Notes: a model not told the origin generated them from the sequence alone. Positions 23,782 to 33,302 are shown, numbered from the stretch's first letter. The stretch: DNA of 64,000 nucleotides from Pseudomonadota bacterium (GCA_023387735.1 JAEWHP010000049.1:310001-374000), one strand, 5' to 3'. A program made the numbers and translations.

Positions 23782-24324
23782 ATGCTGAATCTCGCCAGGA
23801 CGATCACGCGGCTGAATGTGTGGATCGCCCATATCGCCGCGTGGCTGATCGCGCCGATATTCTTGCTGCTGATGGCTGACGTGATCATGCGGTACGTGGT
23901 TGGCAGCGCGGCCATCTGGACCGCCGAGTTCGCACAATTGATCTTCGGCGTCTATGCGGTGATCGCCGGCGGCTATCTCCTTGTGGAGCGCGCGCATGTC
24001 AACGTCGACATCATCTATGGGCGTTTCAGCAGACAGACGAAGGCAAAAGTTGATCTCGCGACCTCGTTCCTGTTCTTCATCTTCCTCGCCGTGCTGATAT
24101 GGCAGGGCACAGACATGGCGTGGGAGTCCGCGGCCAAGCTCGAGACTTCTTCCAGCATCTGGAATCCGCATATCTGGCCGGTCAAGCTGGCGATCCCGAT
24201 TGCCGGCGTATTGCTGCTCCTGCAGGGCTTGGTCCGGGTCGCCTCGGATGTTCGCACGGTCATGGGACTGCAGAACGATCCTGACACGTTCGGCAAGCAG
24301 GCTGCCGACGAATCCTCTCATTGA
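23782..24324 (+). CDS. TRAP transporter small permease (system 1, DctQ)
   Basis: A 180-residue inner-membrane protein with four predicted helices (WIAHIAAWLIAPIFLLLMAD; LIFGVYAVIAGGYLLVE; LFFIFLAVLIWQG; LAIPIAGVLLLLQGLV) and the DctQ features RYVVGSAAIWTAEFAQ and ERAHVNVDI. It couples the receptor to the large permease. It ends in a TGA that overlaps the start of the DctM gene, so translation is probably coupled. Confidence 0.92.
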   Translation: MLNLARTITRLNVWIAHIAAWLIAPIFLLLMADVIMRYVVGSAAIWTAEFAQLIFGVYAVIAGGYLLVERAHVNVDIIYGRFSRQTKAKVDLATSFLFFIFLAVLIWQGTDMAWESAAKLETSSSIWNPHIWPVKLAIPIAGVLLLLQGLVRVASDVRTVMGLQNDPDTFGKQAADESSH

Positions 24325-25661
24325 TTGGGCCATCCATCGTGTCTGTCGAAATCCTCACCGTCCTGTTCTTCGGCTCGCTGCTCTTCTTTCTATTCATCGG
24401 CACTCCGCTCGTCTTCACACTCGGCGGCATCTCGGTTGTCTTTCTCTACTTCACGATGGGTCCCGTGGGATTCTATCTCGTCGCGTCCAAATTCTGGGAC
24501 TCGATGACGAGTTTCACGCTGATCGCCATCCCGATGTATGTCTATATGGCGATGCTGCTCGAGAAATCCGGCGTCGCGCAAGACCTGTACCGGATGATGC
24601 ACGTATGGTTTGGCGCCATTCGCGGCGGGCTCGCGATCGGAACCGTCGCGATCTGCGCAATTTTCGCGGCGATGAGCGGAATTAGCGGCGCCGCAGTCGT
24701 GACGATGGGCACGATCGCCTTGCCACGAATGCTCGAGCGCGGCTACGACAAGCGGCTCGCTGTTGGCGCGATCAACTGCGGCGGCGGTTGGGGCATCCTG
24801 ATCCCGCCGTCGATCCTGATGGTTCTGTATGCGCTGCTGACGGAAGTTTCGGTTGGAAGACTGTTCGCATCGGGCATCGGCCCCGGCATCCTGCTGTTCG
24901 TCCTGGTTTCGATCTATATCGGGGTGCGTGCGTGGCTGCAGCCGTCGCTTGCGCCGGCACTGCCCGTCGAAGAGCGGGGCGACTGGGCCCTGAAGTTGAG
25001 TTCTCTGAAGGCGGTTTTCCTGCCGCTCTTCATCGTCTTTCTGGTGCTGGGTGCGATCTTTGGCGGCTTCGCGACGCCGACGGAGGCGGCCGCACTGGGC
25101 GTGTTTGGCGCGCTTGTCGCTTCGGCGATCCATCGCAAGCTTTCGATGGCCGTGCTTTCAGACGCGGCGATGCAGACCTTGCGAATGACCGCCTTGATCA
25201 TGTGGATCCTGTTCGCAGCGCACGCCTTCTCCACCGCCTACACCACGCTCGGCGCGAACGAACTGATGAATCACTTGATGTCGTTGATTCCCGGCGGTCA
25301 GTGGGGTGCGCTCGCATTCATGCTCTTTGTGCTGCTGCTGCTCGGCATGGTCCTCGACCCCGTCGGCATTATGTTGATTACTTTGCCCGTGTTCCTGCCC
25401 GTGGTGCAGACTTATGGATGGGATCCAATATGGTTCGGGGTAATCTTCATCATCATGATGGAGATTGGCTACATGACGCCACCGTTCGGATTCAACCTTT
25501 TCTACTTGAAGGCTGTGGCGCCGCCCGAAGTGACGATGAGCGATATCTACTGGTCGGTGATACCCTACGTGCTCGTGACATTCCTCGGCGTATTGATCTT
25601 GATCATCTTCCCCGAAATTGCGCTGTACTTCCCCGACCTTTTCTTTGGAAAAGCGAAATAG
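24321..25661 (+). CDS. TRAP transporter large permease (system 1, DctM)
   Basis: A membrane protein of up to 446 residues with about 12 hydrophobic segments; the translocating subunit. Family motifs: FTLIAIPMYVYMAMLLEKSG near residue 67, AAMSGISGAAVVTMG near 115, GGWGILIPPSI near 155, FGGFATPTEAAALG near 250, GYMTPPFGFNLFY near 390. The start is TTG 24321, overlapping the DctQ stop, or GTG 24339, which removes six residues and is equally possible. Confidence 0.93.
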   Translation: MIGPSIVSVEILTVLFFGSLLFFLFIGTPLVFTLGGISVVFLYFTMGPVGFYLVASKFWDSMTSFTLIAIPMYVYMAMLLEKSGVAQDLYRMMHVWFGAIRGGLAIGTVAICAIFAAMSGISGAAVVTMGTIALPRMLERGYDKRLAVGAINCGGGWGILIPPSILMVLYALLTEVSVGRLFASGIGPGILLFVLVSIYIGVRAWLQPSLAPALPVEERGDWALKLSSLKAVFLPLFIVFLVLGAIFGGFATPTEAAALGVFGALVASAIHRKLSMAVLSDAAMQTLRMTALIMWILFAAHAFSTAYTTLGANELMNHLMSLIPGGQWGALAFMLFVLLLLGMVLDPVGIMLITLPVFLPVVQTYGWDPIWFGVIFIIMMEIGYMTPPFGFNLFYLKAVAPPEVTMSDIYWSVIPYVLVTFLGVLILIIFPEIALYFPDLFFGKAK

Positions 25662-25747
25662 TGCAGCACTGTCGGAATGAGTCGCTGAGGGACGCCAGCA
25701 ACGTTCGGGAGGTCCGGGCTATCGCGCAGGCGGTTCGTAGGCCTTGC

Positions 25748-26146
25748 CTACTGGTTCGTCGCCGGATCGAACATGCACTGCAGGGTCGGTTTGGCGATCT
25801 TGGTGAAGGTCGGACCGATCTCGGATTGCTTCGACGCCGGCACCCAGGCCGACTCGATCGTCGGCACGCCGGTCTCGCTGATGCCGCGCAACAGAGCTTC
25901 GCGCAGATCGGCATCTTCGACCGTCGCCGCCGCGTAATCATGCAGACAACTGCAGACGCTCTCCGGGTGCGCCCAGCGGCCGATCATATGGGGCGCGCAC
26001 TGCCGCACAAACTCGCCGCGTGGATCTGGAGCCTTGAACAGGGAGCGGAACGACGTCTGCGGCGGCTGCACCTGCACCTGTGCCTGCGCCGAATTACCGA
26101 CAAGCATGGCCGCCAGGATGGCTGCGGAACCAGTGCGTGCAAACAT
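25748..26146 (-). CDS. Hypothetical secreted protein with conserved cysteines
   Basis: A 132-residue protein. Signal peptide at about residues 1-22 (cut after AQA). The mature part has CAPHMIGRWAHPESVCSCLH near residue 50 with three cysteines and a final LQCMFDP. It is of unknown function. ATG 26146 has GAGGACT upstream; an upstream extension in frame has no good start. The next gene on the same strand is a second small secreted protein 43 bases upstream. Confidence 0.75.
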   Translation of the reverse strand: MFARTGSAAILAAMLVGNSAQAQVQVQPPQTSFRSLFKAPDPRGEFVRQCAPHMIGRWAHPESVCSCLHDYAAATVEDADLREALLRGISETGVPTIESAWVPASKQSEIGPTFTKIAKPTLQCMFDPATNQ

Positions 26147-26189
26147 GCAGAGTCCTCTTCGGCAATTTCCCGAGAACGATCCGCTACGC

Positions 26190-26351
26190 TTATTTTGCCG
26201 CCACCAGCACCGGCTGCTCTGCCGGACCCGGGAGCGGCGAACCATTATAGGCGAAAGTACCGGCGCCCGGCAGGCCCTTGTCCGACGAACCGGCCAATGA
26301 GGGACCAGCCAGAATGAAGGCGAAGGCGAGGATGAAGCTGGTCGTCCGCAT
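26190..26351 (-). CDS. Small secreted protein, 53 residues
   Basis: ATG 26351 with GGAG before it opens a 53-codon frame: MRTTSFILAFAFILAGPSLA is a signal peptide; the mature 33 residues are GSSDKGLPGAGTFAYNGSPL and a short tail. The compact Gly/Pro/Ser-rich end resembles small exported proteins I have seen in Bradyrhizobium. It would be co-transcribed with the gene at 25748-26146. Function unknown. Confidence 0.65.
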   Translation of the reverse strand: MRTTSFILAFAFILAGPSLAGSSDKGLPGAGTFAYNGSPLPGPAEQPVLVAAK

Positions 26352-27032
26352 CGGCAGTCTCCGGTTCCGTGCCGGCGTCGCCGCCGTTTCGTTGGTAGCC
26401 TGATAGCCGTCGGCTGTTTCCGGACATCTACGCCAAATGCGGAAAATGGTTTCGTGAAACAAGGCAATTGTTTCGTCGGAACTGCTCGACGAAACATTGG
26501 CGCGAAAAACCCAATGAATTCAGCCCGCGAGCCATCGCAGACAGAACGGCGATCTTCGAGCCCGGCGTCAGCTTCTTAACCGTTTGCGGCGTATCAAGGC
26601 GCCCGAAAATGAATGGCGGCAGGGTGAACCGAAGCAGCACCCGGACCGACTCACCGTGCAACCTTCCGCGTGCTTGCGCGTTCTGGAAGTCCCTCAACAA
26701 AGGATCGCAGTCGTGGGCAATGGCAACATCGATGTTGGCAATGAATCCCCGACCCGCAAACCCGGCAAGCCGACGGCATCTGGAAGCATCGGCTCTTCCG
26801 AACTGCGGATCGACTCGTCCCTGAAGACAGGCCGAGAAGGCACATCCTCAGGCCTTTGTGGCGCCATGTCGCAGCAAGGCGGCGAATTTCGCGGCAACAT
26901 ATCAGCGCCGCAGAAATTCCTGCACCTGGTCGGATGCCGTGACCGCAACGTCTCGCAAGTTCCGGAGACCAGCCAATACTCCAATCGGGTCAAACGGTAG
27001 GGCCCGGACCCTGATGCTGGTCAGGACCGACT
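26352..27032. other. 680-base region without a supported gene
   Basis: Open frames cover it on both strands (a 138-codon one at 26584-27000 on plus and ones of 90-99 codons on minus), but none has a ribosome site, a signal or a recognisable motif, and their residue composition is rich in Arg, Ser, Pro and Cys as in shadow frames. No tRNA, repeat or clear hairpin was seen. It may be an old decayed gene. Confidence 0.5.
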
Positions 27033-27581
27033 TTACTGGATGAACTCACCGCATTTCTGAACCGCGGTATCGGCCGTGCCCCAAGGCATGATCGGAACCG
27101 ATGAAGTCGAGTTTTTCGGTGAACCCTCGATCAGCCTGTCCGAATAGACCATGTAGACCAGCACGTTGCGCTTGGCGTCGCAGCCGCGAACGATCTGCAT
27201 CTTCTTGAAGAACAGCGAACGGCGCTGACGGAACATGTCGTCGCCCTGTTCCATCTTGTGCTTGAAGCGGATCGGCGCGATCTGGCGGCAGGCCAGCGAA
27301 ATATCCGAGACCTCCTCGGCCAGGCCCAGCCAGCCCTTGAAGCCACCCTTCTCCGGAACCGTGAAGTGACAGGCCACGCCCTCCACTTCGGGATCATCGA
27401 CGGCGTAGGTGGCGAGCTTGTCGTTCGGGCTCAGCCACTTGAATACGGTCGAGCGGCGGAAAATCAGGTCAGGCTCATCGGCAGCCGAAGCCGGACCCAC
27501 CTGCCACAGCGTCACCGCCAACATCACCAAGGCCAACATTCCCCACTTCTTCTCACACCTCACGATGGCCTTGGATGTCAT
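27033..27581 (-). CDS. CreA family protein
   Basis: A 182-residue exported protein. A signal-like stretch MLALVMLAVTLWQVGPASA lies at residues 15-33, then STVFKWLSPNDKLATYAVDD near 45, EGVACHFT near 67, FKGWLGLAEEVSDISLACRQ near 80 and VYMVYSDRLIEGSPKNS near 142. This is the CreA pattern; the E. coli protein sits beside creBCD but its role is unknown. ATG 27581 is preceded by GGAG at six bases. Confidence 0.9.
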   Translation of the reverse strand: MTSKAIVRCEKKWGMLALVMLAVTLWQVGPASAADEPDLIFRRSTVFKWLSPNDKLATYAVDDPEVEGVACHFTVPEKGGFKGWLGLAEEVSDISLACRQIAPIRFKHKMEQGDDMFRQRRSLFFKKMQIVRGCDAKRNVLVYMVYSDRLIEGSPKNSTSSVPIMPWGTADTAVQKCGEFIQ

Positions 27582-27813
27582 TGATTTCTCCGCTGAAGGA
27601 CTCCCCGCCTATGTAGTGAAGGAAAACGCCGCAGGAAGGCCAGCGAAGACCGCAGTACCGCCACATGGATGGCGTCAGATTGAGCAGGCGGCATTTAACG
27701 GAATGTGAGGCTTTTTTGCTACGATCAGGGCGAAAAGCGCTGAAATTGTAAGGCCTACGCTGGTGAACGCGCTTCTCGTCTGCGACAACGAACGAGTATC
27801 TGGAATTAGGAAT

Positions 27814-29442
27814 ATGCGCGTGAGCGGGCAGCGATTTTTCAGTGCGGGTATCGCGGACGCAAACCTTTCAGGCCTGCGATTCTGGCAGGTCGCTATCCTG
27901 ACGGGCGCCTGCACCATCGCCTTCGCGCCGCAGGCGGATGCCGCGCTGTTCTACTGGCAGGATAACGATCCCGGCTATTACCGGCCGATGCTTGCGCCGC
28001 AGCCGCGTAAGCCAAAGGCCCGCAAGCCGGCCGCCAAGAACGAGAGCGCGCGCAAGGAGACCAGCGCCAAGCCGCATGGCCCGCTGATCATTGCCATCTC
28101 GATCGAGCAGCAGAAAATGCGCGTCTACGACAGCAACGGGTTGTTCGCCGAAAGCCCGGTCTCGACCGGCATGAAGGGGCATTCGACCCCGATGGGCGTG
28201 TTCAGCGTCATTCAGAAGAACAAGATGCACCGCTCCAACATCTATAGCGGCGCGCCGATGCCCTACATGCAGCGCCTCACCTGGTCGGGCATCGCGCTGC
28301 ATGCCGGCGTGTTGCCGGGCTATCCGGCGTCGCACGGCTGCATCCGCATGCCGACGGCGTTTGCCGTGAAGATGTGGAGCTGGACCAGGATGGGCGCGCG
28401 CGTCATCATCACGCCCGGCGCGATCACGCCCACCAACTTCTCGCATCCCGTGCTGGTGGCGCAAAAGGTGGTGCCGCAGCCGCTGATCGCCGACGATCCC
28501 ATGACGGATGCGCCGGCCATCAAGGGCGACAAGGGCGCGGACGCAGGCGCCGATGCCAGAACCATGAATGCACAGGCGAGCCTCGATCTTCGCTCGACCA
28601 TCGGGCACGCGCGCGCACAAGCCCACACCGCGGATGCGACCAGCGCGATGCCGGCGGCCGGCGGCCAGGTGACGATGTCCGACGCGAGGCCATCCAACGC
28701 AGACATGAGCGCGCAAGCACCGGCATCCGAACCGGTCAAGGCGGAGGCCGACAAAGGCGGGAACGCAAAGACCGATGATGCCGCCGGGGTGAAGGCCGAA
28801 GCTCCCGCAACTGAGGCTGCCAAGGCCGAGGAGACCAAGGCGCTTGAGACAAAGGCCCCCGAAGTCGCCCCTGCCGCAAAATCCGAAACCGCCACCACCA
28901 CACCGGCAGTGGCGCCCGACTTCAAAAAGGACCCCGCGCGCCTGCCCGGCGCCGAGAAGGCGGTCGCCGTCAAGCCCGAGCCGCCGCGCCGTCCGGGCCA
29001 GATCGCGGTGTTCGTCAGCCGCAAGGATTCAAAGCTCTACGTTCGCGAGAACTTCAAGCCGCAGTTCAGCGTACCCGTGACGATCGCACCTGGCGACCGG
29101 CCGCTGGGCACGCATGTGTTCACCGCCGAAACCGACAAGAGCGATCCCAATCTCTTGCGCTGGTCCGTGGTCTCGCTGCCGGCCCGCCACGTCGCACGGG
29201 CCGACGACGACCAACGCGTTGCGCGCCGCAAAATCGCCGGCGGCGTGCTCACCGAGACCAGGCCGCTGTCGCAACCGAACAGCCCGGCCGAGGCACTGGA
29301 CCGCATCAGCATCCCGCAGGATGCGATGACGCGCATTGCCGAGTTGCTGATCACCGGCAGTTCGATCGTGGTGTCGGATCTCGGCATCGCCCAGGGCGGC
29401 GAAACCGGCGAAGGCACCGATTTCATCGTCCCGCTGCGTTAA
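27814..29442 (+). CDS. L,D-transpeptidase (YkuD) with a degenerate second domain
   Basis: A 542-residue exported cell-wall enzyme that forms or remodels peptidoglycan cross-links. Residues 1-48 end in a signal peptide (AQADA). The YkuD domain runs about 85-205 with STGMKGHSTPMGVFSVIQ and the active site HAGVLPGYPASHGCIRMP, Cys near 176. Then follows a long Ala/Lys/Glu-rich linker (about 240-400). At about 408-460 there is a YkuD-like start, QIAVFVSRKDSKLYVRENF and GDRPLGTHVFTAE, without the SHGC loop. The start is unsure: ATG 27814 (used) or GTG 27763. Confidence 0.88.
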   Translation: MRVSGQRFFSAGIADANLSGLRFWQVAILTGACTIAFAPQADAALFYWQDNDPGYYRPMLAPQPRKPKARKPAAKNESARKETSAKPHGPLIIAISIEQQKMRVYDSNGLFAESPVSTGMKGHSTPMGVFSVIQKNKMHRSNIYSGAPMPYMQRLTWSGIALHAGVLPGYPASHGCIRMPTAFAVKMWSWTRMGARVIITPGAITPTNFSHPVLVAQKVVPQPLIADDPMTDAPAIKGDKGADAGADARTMNAQASLDLRSTIGHARAQAHTADATSAMPAAGGQVTMSDARPSNADMSAQAPASEPVKAEADKGGNAKTDDAAGVKAEAPATEAAKAEETKALETKAPEVAPAAKSETATTTPAVAPDFKKDPARLPGAEKAVAVKPEPPRRPGQIAVFVSRKDSKLYVRENFKPQFSVPVTIAPGDRPLGTHVFTAETDKSDPNLLRWSVVSLPARHVARADDDQRVARRKIAGGVLTETRPLSQPNSPAEALDRISIPQDAMTRIAELLITGSSIVVSDLGIAQGGETGEGTDFIVPLR

Positions 29443-29519
29443 TCACCATAACGCCTTGTTGAGCAGCGGTTGGTGACGCATTGCGGTATGCTTCGGCGAA
29501 CAATTTAGCTGAGGCTTTC

Positions 29520-30110
29520 ATGATCGACCGCAGGACCGTGATGATGGCGTTGCTCGCCACCGTGCCAGGTGTGATCGCGAGCAGGCAGGCCGTGGCGCAG
29601 GGCGGCATGAGCCGCATCACCGCCTACGCGTTTTCGTTTCCCGGACTGGCCGGCGGCGACATCAGGCTCGCCGAATTCGCCGGCCGTCCGATCCTGATCG
29701 TCAACACCGCCTCGCTCTGCGGCTTCACGCCGCAATATGGCGGCCTGCAGCAATTATGGACCGAGTTCAACGGCCGCGGCCTGATGATCGTCGGCATCCC
29801 CTCCAACGATTTCGGCGGTCAGGAGCCCGGCGGCGCAACAGAAATCACTGCCACCGCTCAGAATCACCACGTCACCTTTCCGATCGCAGCCAAGGCGGTC
29901 GTGAAAGGGCCGAACGCGCATCCGTTCTACAAATGGGCGGCCGAGGCGCGGCCGAAGGATGTTCCGCGGTGGAACTTCCACAAGTACCTGATCGGGCGGG
30001 ACGGCTACATCGCGGACGTATTCCCGGAATCGGTCGCACCCGAGGATACCAGGATCAAGACAGCCGTTGCGCGGGCGCTGGCACAGAACGTCTCCGAGCG
30101 CAGCGGATAG
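29520..30110 (+). CDS. Exported glutathione-peroxidase-like protein
   Basis: A 196-residue peroxidase of the thioredoxin fold that would reduce peroxides. Residues 1-27 (DRRTVMMALLATVPGVIA ... AVAQ) look like a twin-arginine signal, so it is probably periplasmic. The active Cys lies in VNTASLCGFTPQYGGL near residue 70. WNFHKYLIGRDG near 150 is the family Trp-Asn motif. The catalytic Gln in the usual NQFG is replaced by Asp (PSNDFGGQEPGG), and I find only one cysteine, so no resolving Cys. Start ATG 29520 lies just before the signal. Confidence 0.88.
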   Translation: MIDRRTVMMALLATVPGVIASRQAVAQGGMSRITAYAFSFPGLAGGDIRLAEFAGRPILIVNTASLCGFTPQYGGLQQLWTEFNGRGLMIVGIPSNDFGGQEPGGATEITATAQNHHVTFPIAAKAVVKGPNAHPFYKWAAEARPKDVPRWNFHKYLIGRDGYIADVFPESVAPEDTRIKTAVARALAQNVSERSG

Positions 30111-30312
30111 CGCGGACCGCGCAGCGGAAGCGCGTCATAAACGACACAACTGCCGATTAACCGGCTCGCCAGCAAATCCGCCGGGGTGCGACGGCAGCCG
30201 TTGCCTTGGCGCACGCGCTCCAAATAGAGTACTGTAAATCAGGGGCTTGGAGGCAGACCGGACGATGGTGCGGCCACGACCGGGAGCGGGATCAGAATTC
30301 GGGGAAAACAAG

Positions 30313-31269
30313 ATGCGTATTGCGGCAGGGATGATCTTTGCAGGCGCGGTTTCGCTGTTGGCATCGGGTGCTGCGTGGTCGCAGTCACCACCCATCAAGG
30401 GCGCCACGGCGGCGCCACAGGCCGCTCCGGCCGCTGTCCCCGCCCCGGCCCCGCCGGCGGCGCCCGCGCGGAGCCGCCCGCCCTGCAACAATCCCGACGC
30501 GCTTGGCATCGGCCGCACCGTCGAGATCGACACCACCGGCGGCCCCGGTTTCGGCTTCGAGCATTTCAAGGAACTCGACTTCCTGCGCGACAAGGAAGTG
30601 GTGTTGACGTTCGACGACGGTCCATGGCCGGTGAACACGCCCGCCGTGCTGAAGACGCTCGCGGACGAATGCACCACCGGCATCTTCTTCCCGATCGGCA
30701 AGCACGCCACCTACTATCCCGAAATTCTCAGGCAGGTGATGGCGGCCGGTCATTCGGTCGGATCGCACACCTGGTCGCACGCGGCGCTCGTCAACAAGAA
30801 GCTCAACGAGCAGCAGCGCAAGGATGAAATTGAAAAAGGCTTCAGCGCGGTGAAGTGGGCCCTCGGCGGCAAGGCGCCGGCGCCGTTCTTCCGATTCCCG
30901 GCGCTGCAGCATCCGCCCGAGATGGTGACCTATCTCGGCACGCGTAACATCGGGATATTCTCCTGCGACCTCGACTCGTTCGATTTCAAGTCGCGCAACG
31001 CGCAGACCATCGTCGATACCGTGATGCGCAAGGTCGAAAAGAACGGCAAGGGCATCATCCTGATGCACGACTTCCAGAAGCATACCGCGGAAGCGCTTCC
31101 CGATCTTCTGAGGAAGCTGAAGGCCGGCGGCTACAAGGTGGTCGCGATGCGCGCCAAGGCACCGGTGGAGACCATCGCGCAATACGACGAAGACATCGTC
31201 AAGGACCTGAAGCTGCCGACCGTAAGCTCGCGTCCGGTGTCCAGCGTCGTGCAGACGATCTCGGAATAG
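30313..31269 (+). CDS. Secreted polysaccharide deacetylase (NodB-like fold)
   Basis: A 318-residue protein. Residues 1-24 form a signal peptide, then a Pro/Ala linker. The NodB homology domain begins with VVLTFDDGPWPVNTPAVL near residue 97 (catalytic and metal Asp pair), SHTWSHAAL near 152 (metal His pair), FFRFPAL near 195 and ILMHDFQKHT near 253 (catalytic His). It should remove acetyl groups from chitin-like, peptidoglycan or exopolysaccharide substrates. Not NodB itself: no nod genes are near. Confidence 0.9.
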   Translation: MRIAAGMIFAGAVSLLASGAAWSQSPPIKGATAAPQAAPAAVPAPAPPAAPARSRPPCNNPDALGIGRTVEIDTTGGPGFGFEHFKELDFLRDKEVVLTFDDGPWPVNTPAVLKTLADECTTGIFFPIGKHATYYPEILRQVMAAGHSVGSHTWSHAALVNKKLNEQQRKDEIEKGFSAVKWALGGKAPAPFFRFPALQHPPEMVTYLGTRNIGIFSCDLDSFDFKSRNAQTIVDTVMRKVEKNGKGIILMHDFQKHTAEALPDLLRKLKAGGYKVVAMRAKAPVETIAQYDEDIVKDLKLPTVSSRPVSSVVQTISE

Positions 31270-31293
31270 CACTGGCGCGACGCGAGTCCCGTG

Positions 31294-31848
31294 ATGGCGT
31301 TGCGCATCGAAGGCTACGTCATCGTTTCCGCGGACGGCATGCTGGCCGATGCGCGCAACGTCATGCCGGACGAATTGAAGTTCGAGGGCGACAAGGCATT
31401 CTTCACCGCCGCCCTCGACGGCGCCGACCTGATCCTGCACGGCCGCAACTCCTACGAGGACCAGCCGAACTCGCCGCGACGCAAACGGATCATTCTGACG
31501 CGGAAGGTCGAGGCGATCGCACCCGATCCGGCCAATCCGAAATCAACCCTGTGGAATCCTGCCGGCGCGTCCTTTGAAGCCGCCTGTCATCATGCCGGCG
31601 TCGATGGCGGCACGGTCGCCGTGATCGGCGGCCCAGGCGTCTTCGACATGTTCATGGATCGCTACGACGTGTTCTGGCTCTCGGTTGCACCGCACGTCTG
31701 GCTGCCCGATGGCGAGGTATGCTTTCCCGGCGTCCCGGCCCGTTCGCCGCAGGAAATTCTTGCCGGACACGGCCTGAGCGCCGGAGAGTTGCAGATACTT
31801 GATGCCGCGCATGACGTCACGGTGACGCCATGGCGCCGCAACGCTTAG
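31294..31848 (+). CDS. Dihydrofolate reductase/RibD C-terminal-fold reductase
   Basis: A 184-residue protein with the DHFR-like fold: GYVIVSADGMLAD (residues 6-18), ADLILHGRNSYED near 44, RIILTRKVEAI near 64, TVAVIGGPGVFDMFMD near 106. It lies 24 bases after the deacetylase, perhaps in the same operon. Substrate uncertain: dihydrofolate or another pterin/flavin precursor. A GTG one codon upstream is an alternative start. Confidence 0.85.
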   Translation: MALRIEGYVIVSADGMLADARNVMPDELKFEGDKAFFTAALDGADLILHGRNSYEDQPNSPRRKRIILTRKVEAIAPDPANPKSTLWNPAGASFEAACHHAGVDGGTVAVIGGPGVFDMFMDRYDVFWLSVAPHVWLPDGEVCFPGVPARSPQEILAGHGLSAGELQILDAAHDVTVTPWRRNA

Positions 31849-32249
31849 GTACCCTTTGACGTCGATCCGGAGGCGCCTTTTCACCTACGGCTGCTCCCGT
31901 TGCGGTTGCGGTGTCGCTGACGAAGATGATGTCGACCAGAGCTCGGTGGTGCGAGAACGCACTGCGTGCGGCCCGTCTTCGTCGGAAGTTGGAGATACCC
32001 TCCCTTGACAAACCCGGGTTCTTAAGCGGGAATGTCGGAGCAGCTAGGGGACGTCAGACTCACAGCGCAAGAAAACGCAACGAAGAAACCCAAGAACCCC
32101 ACGAAGAAAACACAACGCTCAAAAAAAGTGTCGGCTTCCCAGATCGGAACGACCCGGTAGCGACGACTCAACGTCCTCCGGGTTTGTAAGGCGGGGGTCG
32201 TTACAGGTCGAACACGACCAACCTCGCCGTGATTTTAACCGGGGAGGGA
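31849..32249. other. 400-base intergenic region before TRAP system 2
   Basis: Locally A-rich (around 32040-32140) and less GC than its surroundings. Short open frames have no support. A 6-bp inverted repeat GGTCGT (32196-32201) / ACGACC (32214-32219) lies about 30 bases before the binding-protein gene and could be an operator, but is too short to be sure. Confidence 0.5.
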
Positions 32250-33302
32250 ATGATGCGGACAATCTTGAAATTTGCTGGCTTGGCGATTGCTTCGGCGATG
32301 GCGTTGGGTATCCCGACGGCCTCCGCCCAGGACAAAAAAGTGCGCATTCAGATGCAGTCGAACTTCGCATCGACGCTTGCGCTGCTCGGACCGAACGCGA
32401 AGTTTACGGTCGATCAGATCAACAAGGTCTCAGGCGGTTCGATCGACATGAAGTTCTTCGAGCCGGGCGCGCTGGTGCCGCCGGCGCAGGCATTCGACGC
32501 CGTCTCGTCCGGGGCACTCGACGCGGCGTGGGCAACGCCCGGCTTCTGGACCGGCAAGGACATCGCGTTTGCAGTCTACTCGACCGTGCCGTTCGGCCCG
32601 GGCATGGGGGAATACCTCGCCTGGATGAAGGAAGGCGGCGGCGAGAAAATGCTGCAGGAGCTGTACAGCAAATACAACATCCACTCCGTGATCTGCCACC
32701 TGATCCCGCCTGAAGCGTCGGGTTGGTTCCGCAAGGAGATCAGCACGCTCGCCGATCTGAAGGGGCTCAAGATGCGCTTCTTCGGGCTGGGCGCGAACGT
32801 GATGCAGAATCTCGGCGTGTCGACCCAGCTGCTGCAAGCTGGCGAGATATTCCAGGCGCTTCAGCTCGGCACCATCGACGCCACCGAGTTCTCGATGCCG
32901 GTGATGGACCTCAGTCTCGGTTTCCACCAGGTCGCAAAGTTCTACTATTTCCCGGGCTGGCACCAGCAGGCGACGTTCGGTGACCTCATCATCAACAAGG
33001 CAAAGTGGGATTCGCTGTCGGCGACCCAGAAGGCGCAGGTCGAAGCGGCCTGCGACCAGGCCGTGCTGAAAGGCATCAGCGTAGGTGAATCGGTGCAGCC
33101 GAAGGCGATGAAGGATATCGAGGGCAAGGGCGTCAAGCTGATGACCTGGTCGCCCGAATTCCTGGCAGCTTTCGAAAAGGAGTGGAAGGTGGTTGCCGCG
33201 GAGCAGGCCACCAAGAGCCCTGAGTTCAAAAAGGCCTGGGACTCGCTCAGCGCATTTCGCGAAGAGTACAAGATCTGGCGCGAACGCGGCTACCTGAAAT
33301 AG
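32250..33302 (+). CDS. TRAP transporter substrate-binding protein (system 2, TakP-like)
   Basis: A 350-residue periplasmic receptor. Signal peptide at residues 1-26 (cut after ASA). The mature part has MKFFEPGALVPPAQAFDAVS, PFGPGMGEYLAWMKEGGGEK, LKGLKMRFFGLGANVMQNLG with the binding Arg, and GTIDATEFSMPVMD and YYFPGWHQQAT. These blocks are those of TakP, the 2-oxo-acid receptor of Rhodobacter, so a keto acid is a reasonable guess for the ligand. GGGGAGGGA precedes the ATG. Confidence 0.92.
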   Translation: MMRTILKFAGLAIASAMALGIPTASAQDKKVRIQMQSNFASTLALLGPNAKFTVDQINKVSGGSIDMKFFEPGALVPPAQAFDAVSSGALDAAWATPGFWTGKDIAFAVYSTVPFGPGMGEYLAWMKEGGGEKMLQELYSKYNIHSVICHLIPPEASGWFRKEISTLADLKGLKMRFFGLGANVMQNLGVSTQLLQAGEIFQALQLGTIDATEFSMPVMDLSLGFHQVAKFYYFPGWHQQATFGDLIINKAKWDSLSATQKAQVEAACDQAVLKGISVGESVQPKAMKDIEGKGVKLMTWSPEFLAAFEKEWKVVAAEQATKSPEFKKAWDSLSAFREEYKIWRERGYLK

